A stretch of DNA of 37,762 nt from NCBI GenBank assembly GCA_002170315.2, contig NHFA02000031.1, positions 47,650 to 85,411 of the forward strand. Reading direction: 5' to 3'. Under the pieces are notes generated by a model, which saw only the letters and a list, made by a program, of their open reading frames with translations, made no database searches and had not been told where the DNA came from. The position numbers and the translations under genes are program-made. The number at the start of each line of letters is the position of its first letter. Positions within the stretch are counted from its first letter, which is position 1. The stretch comes from Euryarchaeota archaeon TMED99. Its GTDB lineage: Archaea; Thermoplasmatota; Poseidoniia; Poseidoniales; Poseidoniaceae. Below are positions 1 to 8,609 of the stretch, one piece after another.

Positions 1-3000
1 GGAACCAATGGATTGAGGGTCCAAGTTTCCGCAGTGAGATTCCATGAAGTGAACAATTGTTCAATTCCGTCAATCATTCCATCCCCATCAGTGTCGACGT
101 TGTTTGGATCGCACGTCCAACCGCTGAGGTTCACCTGATCAGAAGTAATGAACGAGCCGAAGGAGAACTCAACAGAGTTTCCAGGCCACTGTTGTAAAGC
201 AAATGCCGAGCCAACCGTTGTGACAAACCATTGCGGAGCAGAGCGGTTTTGGTCAGTTTCGGTGTATTCTGGAGCGATGGCGTTGTATTCTTCCCAATTT
301 GCCATTCCATCATCATCGGCATCTTCCCATCGGTCAGATGAGTCAAGAGGATTGAGCGTCCAGCCGTCATCAAGAACATTCCAACGAGCAAACCAAATTT
401 CCCATCCGTCAGGCATGCCGTCTGAATCTGAATCTGCATTGAACGGGTCTGATGAACCAACATCAGTAATCGTTTGGAGGGCAGTCACCGAACCAGATGC
501 ACGCTCACCAAAGTTTGCTTCAGGGATTCCGAAAGAGCTGACATTCAAGAATAAATCTGTGGAGAAACCGTTCGGGATTGGCACGCCATCAAGAGTTTGG
601 TTGCCGCTAAAGAGGTCTGAACGAATGTGGAATTCCAAGTAGTTTACAAAAGCCTCATTGTCATCTAAAACTCCATCATGGTTGATGTCATACCCATCTC
701 CATCAGGATTCTCAAAGAGGTCTGAAGCATTGAGTGGGTTTACACCTTGACGTGAAGGGTCCCATGTGCAAGAACCGCCAGATTCCCAACCATCAGGTAA
801 AGAATCGCCATCTGAATCAATGTTGTTCGGATCTGCATCAAACCACTCAAGACTTGCATTGACTGTTTCTCCGTGTGATTCGAGTAACAATCCTTCAATT
901 GCAGCACCTCGCACAAGTGACCACTGGTATTCGCAGAGATTGGCTAAACCATCACGGTCTGCATCCCAATTCGCATCTTCTGCACGATTCGGGTCCAGTG
1001 TCCAGTTGTTGCCACCTGTAAACGAAGAACCAATCCATCGACGATGGTGAATTTCCCAACCATCAGGCATTCCGTCGCCATCACTATCGAAATTGGTTGG
1101 ATCAGTACCTCTGTCACTGCTCGAAAGTCCAAGATAAGTTGCATTCGCTGCTTGTCCCGCTGCATCGTCACAAATGTATTCCATCTGAACAGTGTAATGG
1201 CACCAAAGTGTAGAGTTTTCATAGAAGAAGCCGAAGTATTCACTCCCATCACCTAATCCATCACCGTCGGTATCACCTGCTTTGGGATTGGTTGAATTGT
1301 AACCATTCTCTGTTTGACTCACATAGCGATATTCATCTAAATTCGTCCAAAGTCGTTCTAAGAAACCATCACCTGATTGGTCAAGGTCTATGCCATCTCC
1401 ATCCATATCAAAAAGAGAATCCCACGGGTCTGTTGGATCTAATCCATTCGCGACTTCCCAACCATCAGGCATTCCATCGTTGTCAGAGTCATTCGCTCCT
1501 GGATTCATCAATTCAAGGTTCGCATATTGCCCTGGTGCAGAACCAGTGAAAATCGTCGTATTTTCATCGACCGTCACTGTTTGAATAGTGACAATTTCAC
1601 CGTATATCGTCTCTTGGTTTTGGAAACCATAGACTGCGGAATAATCACCCGAAATAGCCCACAAGCCCTTCTCTGAACCAACCAATATCTCGTCACCGGT
1701 AGGATGGAGTGAATGGATATTGTTGTATTCTCGGAGGTATTTTCCTTCGACACCAGGATGTTCTAACAATCCACTGTGAGAAATGGAATTATCAATGAGA
1801 TTCATCATATGGACACCCGATGGTGTTCCAAACCACAGGACTTGAGCGTTATTCGGAGTAGGGCCATCAAGAGCCATCGTTCGTACCTCGGCAGGATTTG
1901 CAACCATACCAAGAGAGAGTGAGCGCAATTCATCGATTGCTGTTGGGTAAGGTGTCACTTCAGGCGTGTAGTAAAATCGCCATGTAGGCTCGAAGGCTCC
2001 ACGTGCGGTTGATGTCTCACCGGTGATGAGGCCTCGATCGGTACCCACATACAGGGTATTGTTTCCTCCGCCTGCCGCACCATGAGCAATTGCAGTAACA
2101 GTCGCATTCGATTGGCTTAGGGCGGTTTCAAGCCCGACTGCAATGGAATACTGTTGCGAGATTTGAGACGAAGTGGTGACTTCAAAAACTGCTCCTTGAC
2201 CATATTGGCCCAATCCAAGGAGTTGTTTGTTCTGACCTTCAATATTCAAAACAGTGAGTGCATGAATCTCTTCAGAAAGTGACCAAGACCAACTTTCCAA
2301 AGGTGCGAGGTCACCATTGGCTTGGAGTGGTGCTACTGCCAATCCAACACTCGTTGCGAGAGCTAAAGCAAAGTTCGTATCTTGAACAGAGAGAAGTTGC
2401 GATTCATGCAATTCTATACCTTGAGGCATCCAGTGGTCATAATTGACAGACTGTTCTAAATCAAAAACCGTCATTCCATACCGAGTTGTCGCATACAGCA
2501 TAGTACCGTCATTCTCCAAGTCACGAAGGTCATAATGAATGAGGCTCATTTCTTCGGCAGGAGTTACAAAGCCGAGAGGAATAGATTCATGGGTGTCAAG
2601 TTGATTTCCTAGCAGAACAGATTTCATCCCAGGAAGAACGGAATTGCCGTTGTCCTCGTGAACAAAATACTCCTCCAGAGTTGACAGAGATTCCCCTAAA
2701 GCAAGAGCGGTGAGGGTGCGGCTAACATCGGGAGAGATACCTCCATCTCGGTTTGCATCCCAACCGTCCAAGTCTGGATCGAGTAAAGCGTTGGTTCGAT
2801 TAAGCGGTTCAAGGCCAAAATGGACTTCCCATCCGTCCGGAATCCCGTCACCAAAAGAGGGGAAAAGTCTGCGAATTGAAAAGCCATCCCAATGATAGCG
2901 GTCAGAGTCAGCGAGTAGTGGGTCGGTTCCAAGCCAAAGGTCTTCATCGATAACCATCGTTGCGTTTTCAGTACAAGCAGAGAGTAAATTTTCAAAGGTA

Positions 3001-3743
3001 GCATTTGGGCCGGTAGGGATAAAGGGCCAATTTTTGAAAACTGAACCCTCAGGTAATGTGGCTGAGCACCACATACCGTCCAACTCAGTTGTGTGATTGA
3101 GAGGGGCGCCGTGAATGTATTCTTCAGGAGATGAGTATCGTTCTGTCGTTGATAAGACGCCATCTCTGTTGACGTCAAATCCATCCTCATCAGGGTCGTC
3201 ATAAATATCCGAACCGTTCAAAGGATCAAAATTCTGACACTCATATTTGAGGGAAAAGATGTTGAAACCACCGACACGTTCACACATGTATGCCTCATAA
3301 CCATCCGGCATTCCATCTCCATCTGTATCAGACATACGAGGGTCGAGATAACTGCGTTCACCTTCACTGTCGACAACTCCAGTTAGCCCACGTGGAAATC
3401 CAGGAGCTGTACAATTTGCAGGATAAGGCCAACAAAATTCTTCTGTTGCATTCAAGCCATCACGGTCATTATCGACCAATGCATCGGATGCATTGTTACT
3501 GTCCATGCCAGGAATGACAATTTCACGACCGTCAACAGCACTCCAATTCATCCATTCTTCGAACAGATTTTCGTGGACGTCAGGGATTTTATCACCGTCG
3601 CTGTCCGTCGATGGAGGCTTTGAACCATCCGTCGTATCGGGGTGTAAATTTGAAACCGGCGATACAGCTGGAAATTGTGACATAAACATCAGACTTGCTA
3701 CAACTGCAAGTGTGGTAAGAAGAGTGGTTAAACTACGACGCAT
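1..3743 (-). CDS. giant secreted calcium-loop repeat / beta-propeller protein, C-terminus missing
   Basis: The reading frame is open without a stop from an ATG at 3743 to the window edge, giving 1247 codons with the C-terminus outside. The N-terminus (MRRSLTTLLTTLAVVASLMF) is a signal peptide, so the protein is exported. Acidic loops of the form DxDGDGMPDGWE recur at about residues 45, 140, 300, 757, 830, 888, 980, 1108 and 1222; these are thrombospondin type 3/EF-loop-like calcium sites. Between residues 345 and 720 the repeat stops and short blade-like units appear (TLYVGTDRGLITG, ILVGSEKGLWAISG, MLYATTRYGMTVF), typical of a ligand-binding beta-propeller. The regular W-E spacing and NxS/T sequons suit a calcium-stiffened, glycosylated surface or adhesion protein. 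The biological role is not known. No Shine-Dalgarno site precedes the ATG, so a leaderless mRNA is likely. Confidence is high for the gene and moderate for the domain reading. Confidence 0.9.
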   Translation of the reverse strand, partial: MRRSLTTLLTTLAVVASLMFMSQFPAVSPVSNLHPDTTDGSKPPSTDSDGDKIPDVHENLFEEWMNWSAVDGREIVIPGMDSNNASDALVDNDRDGLNATEEFCWPYPANCTAPGFPRGLTGVVDSEGERSYLDPRMSDTDGDGMPDGYEAYMCERVGGFNIFSLKYECQNFDPLNGSDIYDDPDEDGFDVNRDGVLSTTERYSSPEEYIHGAPLNHTTELDGMWCSATLPEGSVFKNWPFIPTGPNATFENLLSACTENATMVIDEDLWLGTDPLLADSDRYHWDGFSIRRLFPSFGDGIPDGWEVHFGLEPLNRTNALLDPDLDGWDANRDGGISPDVSRTLTALALGESLSTLEEYFVHEDNGNSVLPGMKSVLLGNQLDTHESIPLGFVTPAEEMSLIHYDLRDLENDGTMLYATTRYGMTVFDLEQSVNYDHWMPQGIELHESQLLSVQDTNFALALATSVGLAVAPLQANGDLAPLESWSWSLSEEIHALTVLNIEGQNKQLLGLGQYGQGAVFEVTTSSQISQQYSIAVGLETALSQSNATVTAIAHGAAGGGNNTLYVGTDRGLITGETSTARGAFEPTWRFYYTPEVTPYPTAIDELRSLSLGMVANPAEVRTMALDGPTPNNAQVLWFGTPSGVHMMNLIDNSISHSGLLEHPGVEGKYLREYNNIHSLHPTGDEILVGSEKGLWAISGDYSAVYGFQNQETIYGEIVTIQTVTVDENTTIFTGSAPGQYANLELMNPGANDSDNDGMPDGWEVANGLDPTDPWDSLFDMDGDGIDLDQSGDGFLERLWTNLDEYRYVSQTENGYNSTNPKAGDTDGDGLGDGSEYFGFFYENSTLWCHYTVQMEYICDDAAGQAANATYLGLSSSDRGTDPTNFDSDGDGMPDGWEIHHRRWIGSSFTGGNNWTLDPNRAEDANWDADRDGLANLCEYQWSLVRGAAIEGLLLESHGETVNASLEWFDADPNNIDSDGDSLPDGWESGGSCTWDPSRQGVNPLNASDLFENPDGDGYDINHDGVLDDNEAFVNYLEFHIRSDLFSGNQTLDGVPIPNGFSTDLFLNVSSFGIPEANFGERASGSVTALQTITDVGSSDPFNADSDSDGMPDGWEIWFARWNVLDDGWTLNPLDSSDRWEDADDDGMANWEEYNAIAPEYTETDQNRSAPQWFVTTVGSAFALQQWPGNSVEFSFGSFITSDQVNLSGWTCDPNNVDTDGDGMIDGIEQLFTSWNLTAETWTLNPLV
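60..1500 (-). repeat. degenerate coding repeats for DxDGDGMPDGWE loops
   Basis: On the minus strand, variants of GATGGAATGCCTGATGG recur around 66-90, 400-425, 790-815, 1060-1090 and 1460-1490, with further copies near 2830 and 3300. They are spaced by 60 to over 400 bases, are all in frame, and encode the calcium-loop motif of the large gene here. The linkers (W-I-FxxRW, LNPLDSSD, LDPTDPWDS) are also alike, which points to internal duplication followed by divergence. Confidence 0.65.
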
Positions 3744-3968
3744 TTGGAGACCAGCCTACAAAGCATACGCTTCGCAGATGTTCAACCCTTTGAAGACACT
3801 TATGAGGGTGATGGAGCGATGTTCGGACAAGTCTTCATTCATCGACTCGAAAATTCATTCGATTTGGACGAAAGTTGTCCTTTAGAAAACTCAATTCCTA
3901 TGGCGAAATTACAGCATAGGTAAGCATTGTATGCGGTTTCTTCAAAGACCGTTCGCGTCAGGGTGTTA
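3744..3968. other. divergent intergenic region, no gene seen
   Basis: These 225 bases separate two divergently read genes and must hold both promoters. Neither start has a Shine-Dalgarno site. I see only weak TATA-like stretches: GTATGC at about 3764-3769 read leftwards, and TTGTATGC at about 3928-3935 read rightwards. A TTG codon at 3927 opens the right-hand gene's frame, but the extra 14 residues do not resemble the family N-terminus. No stable hairpin or RNA gene is evident. Confidence 0.4.
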
Positions 3969-4796
3969 ATGATTGAGATGACCATGACACTCACGCACCT
4001 TGGTACAGGCAGTCGCGGAAATGCGACATTGCTTGAAACCGAACAGGCGAAAGTGTTGATTGATCAAGGATTTAGCGGAGCACAACTTGAGAAAAGGCTT
4101 GGCCGATTAAACCTCCATCCAACCGATATTGATTACATTTTCATTACCCACCATCACGGCGACCATGGCGGAGGAGCTGCTGTTTCTCAAAAGCGATGGA
4201 GTATGAAAATTCAGGCAAATCACCGAACTGCGGAAGAACTTGGCCTCTTGCCTGAACTCACTCATCATTTCGAAGCACTCGACGTCATACGTGTGAGCGA
4301 AGATTTAGCCATACTCCCAGTCCCAGTGCCTCATTCAGGCTCAGATAATGTGGCGTTTGTGGCGAGCCACAATGGCCATCGAGCTGCTGTCATTACAGAC
4401 CTTGGTTCCTGGACTGATGAACTTGTCACGCATGTTCGTGGTTGTGAGCATATTTCGATTGAGGCAAATTATGATCATAATCGATTGATGAACGGACCGT
4501 ATCCATACTCGCTCAAAGACCGGATAAGCGGTCGAGGCGGCCACCTTTCAAATGACCAAACTGGCCGCTTTTTGGCACAGGTTTGCACCCCAGACACAAA
4601 GAGCATTTCTCTGACCCATTTATCCGAGAAAAACAATCAACCTCATTTGGCAGAATCCACAGTGCTTTATCACATTGATGAACTGTTTACTGGAGACATC
4701 TCAATCTCGCTTCAAGACGGTCCTGAACGCTCTCACTACATTGGCAAAAGTGTCGAAAAGGAGTTGCTTGAAAAACAAACCCGGTCAAATGGATAA
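3969..4796 (+). CDS. metallo-beta-lactamase-fold hydrolase, YycJ/WalJ family
   Basis: The protein (275 residues from the ATG at 3969) has the complete layout of the YycJ/WalJ/VicX family: an N-terminal LGTGSRGN strand-loop, the zinc motif THHHGDHGG near residue 60, PHSGSDN, ITDLGSW, the family signature EANYDHNRL with GPYPYSLKDRI, GHLSND, and the C-terminal THLSEKNNQPH. All metal ligands expected for a two-metal hydrolase are visible. Characterised relatives have exonuclease activity linked to DNA repair, so a cytosolic nuclease role is plausible but inferred. ATGs at 3978 and 3984 are also possible starts; MTLTHLGTGSRGN (3984) matches the usual family N-terminus best. No leader, no Shine-Dalgarno site. 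It is followed by a GC-rich hairpin and then the pilin-like operon on the same strand. Confidence 0.92.
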   Translation: MIEMTMTLTHLGTGSRGNATLLETEQAKVLIDQGFSGAQLEKRLGRLNLHPTDIDYIFITHHHGDHGGGAAVSQKRWSMKIQANHRTAEELGLLPELTHHFEALDVIRVSEDLAILPVPVPHSGSDNVAFVASHNGHRAAVITDLGSWTDELVTHVRGCEHISIEANYDHNRLMNGPYPYSLKDRISGRGGHLSNDQTGRFLAQVCTPDTKSISLTHLSEKNNQPHLAESTVLYHIDELFTGDISISLQDGPERSHYIGKSVEKELLEKQTRSNG

Positions 4797-4805
4797 TCTC
4801 CAAAA

Positions 4806-4827
4806 TCACCCCCCTATGGGGGGGTGA
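4806..4827 (+). promoter_or_regulatory. 9-bp GC-rich hairpin before the pilin-like operon
   Basis: TCACCCCCC (4806-4814) pairs perfectly with GGGGGGTGA (4819-4827) across a four-base loop. It lies just after the stop of the hydrolase gene and 16 bases before the ATG of the first pilin-like gene. No T-run follows, so a classical terminator is not obvious. The right arm contains GGTGA, part of a Shine-Dalgarno sequence, so the stem could mask a ribosome site. A three-codon frame (M-A-K-stop, 4836-4847) follows it, its stop overlapping the operon's first start codon. Confidence 0.5.
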
Positions 4828-4843
4828 GAGGGTCAATGGCTAA

Positions 4844-5929
4844 ATGATGCCAAAGGGTGTGCCGTGTGTGAACGCACAACCAAACACAGTTTGGCGCCCG
4901 TCTCTTCGACGAGACCAGAGGGCGGTCAGTGAAGTTCTCGGAGTGGTGATGATGCTGGCCATGGTCATCACAATCATGGGCGGAGTATGGGTGTTCTTGA
5001 ATCCCTACATCTCTGATTTTGAAGACAATACAAATTGGAACAGTGCGACTGGAATTGCGGAACGTTTCGAGGACCGAATCGATGTCGCAGGAGGCGCGCC
5101 TGAAGGAACGGGAATACGCCATACTCTTGCATTACAGTCAACGATGATTCAATCGGTAGAAAAAGTAGAGACATGGACGATGTCGGCTGATTTGACACCG
5201 TATGATACTGTCACCGTACGTGATGAAAACAGTTCAGCACTCGGTATTTTTTCTATGAATGAAACCGCTCGAAGCATCACCATTGAAACCGAATATGGTG
5301 TTGAAAGTTTTTCGTTTGATGCATCGCATGAAGAAGTGATGGTGAGACACAACTCAACGCAGCAACACTGGATGATTGTCACCGTCTTTGATTCTGATAA
5401 CAATCCTATTCATCGTAGCGTCACTTACCTCATCTCTGGAATCCAAATCACAACATCACTCGGGCAAGGTGAGCATCAAATTGCTTTGATGAACAATGCA
5501 CGTGTCGAAAGATTCCCGAATGAGCCTTGGCGTGTATCGCAATATCCAAACTTGGAGATTGACCCATTGGTTAATGGAGAGTTCCGTCTTTCATTGGTTC
5601 TCAATGACGTGACCATTAATGGTTCTCTTGGCTCAGGAAATAAAATCGGGATGAACATGATGTCTCTGGGACCGATGACTCTTTTCTCAGGAGAGGCATA
5701 CAATGTCAAGTTCACCGTCATAAACTCACTGAACGATTTGATCACACCCCAATACCACGACCGTATGTTGGATGAATACAACCTCAACAGAGCATCAGGT
5801 ACTCTGGACACCTACGTTGGATATGCACCGTTCATGCGAGCAAGTGGTGCTGATGGTTTTACTGTAGAAACGCAAGGAGCACAGTTGTATCTTGAAGTCG
5901 ATGTAAAACGTGTGGAGGTGTCTCGATGA
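4844..5929 (+). CDS. archaeal type IV pilin-like protein (class III signal peptide)
   Basis: The 361-residue product has a 27-residue leader ending in DQR, then AVSEVLGVVMMLAMVITIMG, a hydrophobic pilin helix. R-A-V-S fits the archaeal prepilin peptidase rule (K/R, G/A, then two hydrophobic/small residues), with E at the usual early mature position, as in the archaeal pilin N-terminal domain (DUF1628-type). The remaining ~310 residues are beta-rich with NxS/T sequons and should lie outside the cell. At 361 residues it is larger than a typical major pilin (100-200), suggesting a minor pilin, an adhesive tip, or part of a pseudopilus. The start is one of two adjacent ATGs (4844, 4847); GTG codons at 4859 and 4868 would shorten the leader. 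First gene of a three-gene operon. The specific function is unknown. Confidence 0.88.
   Translation: MMPKGVPCVNAQPNTVWRPSLRRDQRAVSEVLGVVMMLAMVITIMGGVWVFLNPYISDFEDNTNWNSATGIAERFEDRIDVAGGAPEGTGIRHTLALQSTMIQSVEKVETWTMSADLTPYDTVTVRDENSSALGIFSMNETARSITIETEYGVESFSFDASHEEVMVRHNSTQQHWMIVTVFDSDNNPIHRSVTYLISGIQITTSLGQGEHQIALMNNARVERFPNEPWRVSQYPNLEIDPLVNGEFRLSLVLNDVTINGSLGSGNKIGMNMMSLGPMTLFSGEAYNVKFTVINSLNDLITPQYHDRMLDEYNLNRASGTLDTYVGYAPFMRASGADGFTVETQGAQLYLEVDVKRVEVSR
5914..5920 (+). promoter_or_regulatory. Shine-Dalgarno site GGAGGTG for the second pilin-like gene
   Basis: A full GGAGGTG lies five bases before the ATG at 5926, inside the last codons of the preceding gene. With the ATGA overlap at 5926-5929 it fixes the start and indicates translational coupling. 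Confidence 0.85.
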
Positions 5930-8136
5930 AGTCAAATCTACAACGGGATGAAAATGCAGTTTCAGCAGCTGTTGCAACCGTTCTTCTCTTCGGTGGAGTC
6001 TTGAGCATCATAGGCATGATGATGGTTTCAATGATTCCAGTCATTGAAGAGTTAGAGGGCTCTATTGAACGACACGATATGTCTTCTCAAATGTCGCTCT
6101 TGGCACATCAGACCTCATCCTTAAGCGAAAACGGAATGCCAGGCGATTCAACAGAAATCGAACTCATTCCAGTGGACGGTAGTCTCAATTGGAACATGAT
6201 GCAAAGCAGCATGTGGTATTCGGCAACTTGGATGGAAGATACGAGTTTCCGAGTCCAAGGAGCCCTTGATTATGACGACCAATTCAGCATACGGCATCCA
6301 GAATCGATGAATACCGCAGTTTGTATCGATGACCTTCGCCTTGGACCTGCGAACCCTTACCTGTTCACCATCCCTGAATGGGTCGACAGTGTTGCGATGA
6401 CTGCATCACCTGGACTTGCTCTTCCCCTCGGACCTATTGAAATCGAAATATGGAATCAATCAGCCAAACAGTCAGAACTTCAACTCATGGTCGATGGGAT
6501 GCACACTATCGATACCAGCCAATCTGGAGAAATCATCATCCACTCCTCTCATGAACTTCACCTTCTCCTTTCCCGAGGAGAGGGCGGCACTGCGTTGATG
6601 CAAGCAAATGACCCGAGCCCCGTTGATTTAACGGGTACCTCTTGGTCACTTCCTCTCCCAAGTGGCGAGAGCAAGATTCACATCTTGAGTGAAGTTGCAA
6701 ATCAAATTATTATTACCAACCAAACCACCAATTCACACTATGCTTTACCCTCAAATCAAAATCGAGTCGGTGTGGATTTCACTCACCAATTCTCTTTGGA
6801 CACACCGGGTGTCGTACATATTACAACCAGTGCACCCTCAAGACTCATTCTTCAAACGCATTCTGAAGTTGATGTCGGACAAACTGCTTGGCCAAGTACC
6901 GATGGTCAATACCTCGGACATTCCTTTGTCACACCATCACTTGAAGGCGAATTGGTTTTCACCAACCCCGGCCAGAGCAGTGTCACCGTGACATGGAGAG
7001 GCGGTGGAGTTTCTATTGCTGCGAACCAAAGTCTGAGTTTTGATTGGCCACCTGCAGAAATCGATGGAGCACCAATGCTTGACGCGAATGGAGACGTGTT
7101 CGTTTCATGGCGAGCAGATACAAACAGTTCCGGCTTGCAAGTAATACCTGCAGATGACACAGGTGCTTTATCTGGACAAGCCCACACGATTTATGCAGAG
7201 GGTACAAGCGACAAACAGATTCATCTTGTCCGTGCAGGCATGATTGTCGATTGGAACCTAACAGGTTCAACCAACGCAAATGGCTCTCTTTACGATGAAA
7301 ATACTCAATTCACAATTGACCTAAACCAGGGTGTAAATCAAATGGATGTTGAAGATGGACATGCACTCCGAATGTATCTTTTGAGCGGCGAGGATGGGCT
7401 TCTACAAGCGCACCACGATGGAGCTCAACGTTGTTTATCGATTAACGTACAGGCAAGTGGATGGATTACAACAGAATTACCTTGGCAATCAATGAGTGGA
7501 AGAAGTCAAGTGGATCTAAAAAATGCTTGGCGCCTTGGAAATCACCCAGCAAGTATGCAAATCACACTCATTGGAGTTGATGGCGCTTCTACACATGCGA
7601 ACTTAGGAACGGTGTGGGGATTCCATCTCTCAAGACTCAGTTATGAGTTTACATCTTCCATTGTAGGAATGGAAGTCGCTTACGTCGGAGGCGCTGTTGT
7701 CACCAACCATCCTGAATTCGAACCATACATTGTGGTATCTCCATCTGACCGTGGAGGTCCCGGGCCAAGATTTGCAGCAACAATACCCTCGTTGCACCCT
7801 ACCCAAGACAGTGTCAGTGGCGCTGGAACAATGAACTTGGATATTGAATTGGTTGACCGCTCATCTCTTGCATCAACCGTCGCCTATGAAGTTCGTAGAG
7901 GATGGTCAAACCCTTATGGTGTGGCCATTGCCGATGCTTCAGCCGATGGACTGGAATCAAGCGAAGACTGGACGGTATATCCTGGGCGAATTGATTTGTT
8001 GAATGATTATGTGGGATGGGTCCCCGACCCATCATTTGCCACATCAGAAGCGGTTTGGCATACCAATGGTGAGCCAATACAATTCACACTGCAAATGGCT
8101 GCGCTCAATGCTCACATGACGGAGGTCATTTCATGA
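5926..8136 (+). CDS. large secreted protein with pilin-like N-terminus
   Basis: The product is 736 residues. It starts with a short charged leader (MKSNLQRDEN) followed by AVSAAVATVLLFGGVLSIIG and a further hydrophobic run, the shape of a class III signal peptide plus pilin helix. The -2 position relative to the A is N (DENAVSA) rather than the usual K/R, so prepilin peptidase processing is uncertain. The rest is a long beta-rich exterior with many NxS/T sequons and repeated short strands but no domain I can name. Two short cysteine-containing stretches (AVCIDDLRL, AQRCLSINV) might form a disulfide. Its start overlaps the previous stop by ATGA, and its own stop overlaps the next start the same way. 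It is probably the main exterior subunit of a three-part assembly; that is inference. Confidence 0.85.
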   Translation: MKSNLQRDENAVSAAVATVLLFGGVLSIIGMMMVSMIPVIEELEGSIERHDMSSQMSLLAHQTSSLSENGMPGDSTEIELIPVDGSLNWNMMQSSMWYSATWMEDTSFRVQGALDYDDQFSIRHPESMNTAVCIDDLRLGPANPYLFTIPEWVDSVAMTASPGLALPLGPIEIEIWNQSAKQSELQLMVDGMHTIDTSQSGEIIIHSSHELHLLLSRGEGGTALMQANDPSPVDLTGTSWSLPLPSGESKIHILSEVANQIIITNQTTNSHYALPSNQNRVGVDFTHQFSLDTPGVVHITTSAPSRLILQTHSEVDVGQTAWPSTDGQYLGHSFVTPSLEGELVFTNPGQSSVTVTWRGGGVSIAANQSLSFDWPPAEIDGAPMLDANGDVFVSWRADTNSSGLQVIPADDTGALSGQAHTIYAEGTSDKQIHLVRAGMIVDWNLTGSTNANGSLYDENTQFTIDLNQGVNQMDVEDGHALRMYLLSGEDGLLQAHHDGAQRCLSINVQASGWITTELPWQSMSGRSQVDLKNAWRLGNHPASMQITLIGVDGASTHANLGTVWGFHLSRLSYEFTSSIVGMEVAYVGGAVVTNHPEFEPYIVVSPSDRGGPGPRFAATIPSLHPTQDSVSGAGTMNLDIELVDRSSLASTVAYEVRRGWSNPYGVAIADASADGLESSEDWTVYPGRIDLLNDYVGWVPDPSFATSEAVWHTNGEPIQFTLQMAALNAHMTEVIS
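8121..8126 (+). promoter_or_regulatory. Shine-Dalgarno site GGAGGT for the third pilin-like gene
   Basis: GGAGGT lies six bases before the ATG at 8133, within the end of the preceding gene. Together with the ATGA overlap at 8133-8136 it fixes the start. Confidence 0.85.
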
Positions 8137-8609
8137 AATCCAAGAGACTGATTCATGATGAGCGTGCAGCAGCAACGGAGTTAGGCTACATCTTCACATT
8201 CCTTCTCGGAGTCTTGCTTCTTACTATGTTCAGTTTATGGGCCTATGAAATCGAGACTGCAACTCGTGAACGTTGGAATGAAAATGCGATTCAATCTAAC
8301 CTCGATGATCTGGCGGCTGCGGTTGAGAGAGCAGACGAAGCGAGCCGAATAGGCGCAGTCGATTATGCAGAGAAAGTCACTTGGAGGCTTACAGAGGCAG
8401 ATGAATCCCAGATGAAGATTATTCTTACAGACACCTCAATTGAATTGATTGATGAGGGTGGAACACTGGACACGAATGTGTCAATATCAGGAACTGGCGC
8501 AGGCGGTCACCAAGGCACTGTCGTTCTCGCAGGTGTGACATCAGTTTGGGTCGTTCATTCCGATGGAATAACGACTCTGCAATACGATCGGCCACAATCA
8601 AGTGATTGA
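8133..8609 (+). CDS. small secreted protein with pilin-like N-terminus
   Basis: The 158-residue product has a leader KSKRLIHDER, then AAATELGYIFTFLLGVLLLT and a second short hydrophobic stretch, followed by ~120 exterior residues. R-A-A-A fits the archaeal prepilin cleavage pattern and an E occurs shortly after, as in pilins. The helix is followed by a charged, probably helical segment (ETATRERWNENAIQSNLDDL) and a beta-rich end, which resembles small archaeal companions of larger pilin-like proteins (DUF7266/DUF7289-type neighbours; named from memory and unchecked). Last gene of the operon: its stop TGA (8607-8609) abuts the stop of the convergent STAND gene with no base between. Function unknown; a minor pilin or assembly subunit is most likely. 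Confidence 0.85.
   Translation: MKSKRLIHDERAAATELGYIFTFLLGVLLLTMFSLWAYEIETATRERWNENAIQSNLDDLAAAVERADEASRIGAVDYAEKVTWRLTEADESQMKIILTDTSIELIDEGGTLDTNVSISGTGAGGHQGTVVLAGVTSVWVVHSDGITTLQYDRPQSSD

Noticed and set aside
60-3340. Regularly recurring GATGGAATGCCTGATGG-like units suggesting a CRISPR or tandem-repeat array.
   Set aside because: Units are imperfect, unevenly spaced and all in frame, encoding a calcium-loop protein motif.
4806-4827. Hairpin as an intrinsic terminator of the hydrolase gene.
   Set aside because: No T-run follows, and archaeal polymerase ends mainly at T-runs; kept only as a structured leader candidate.
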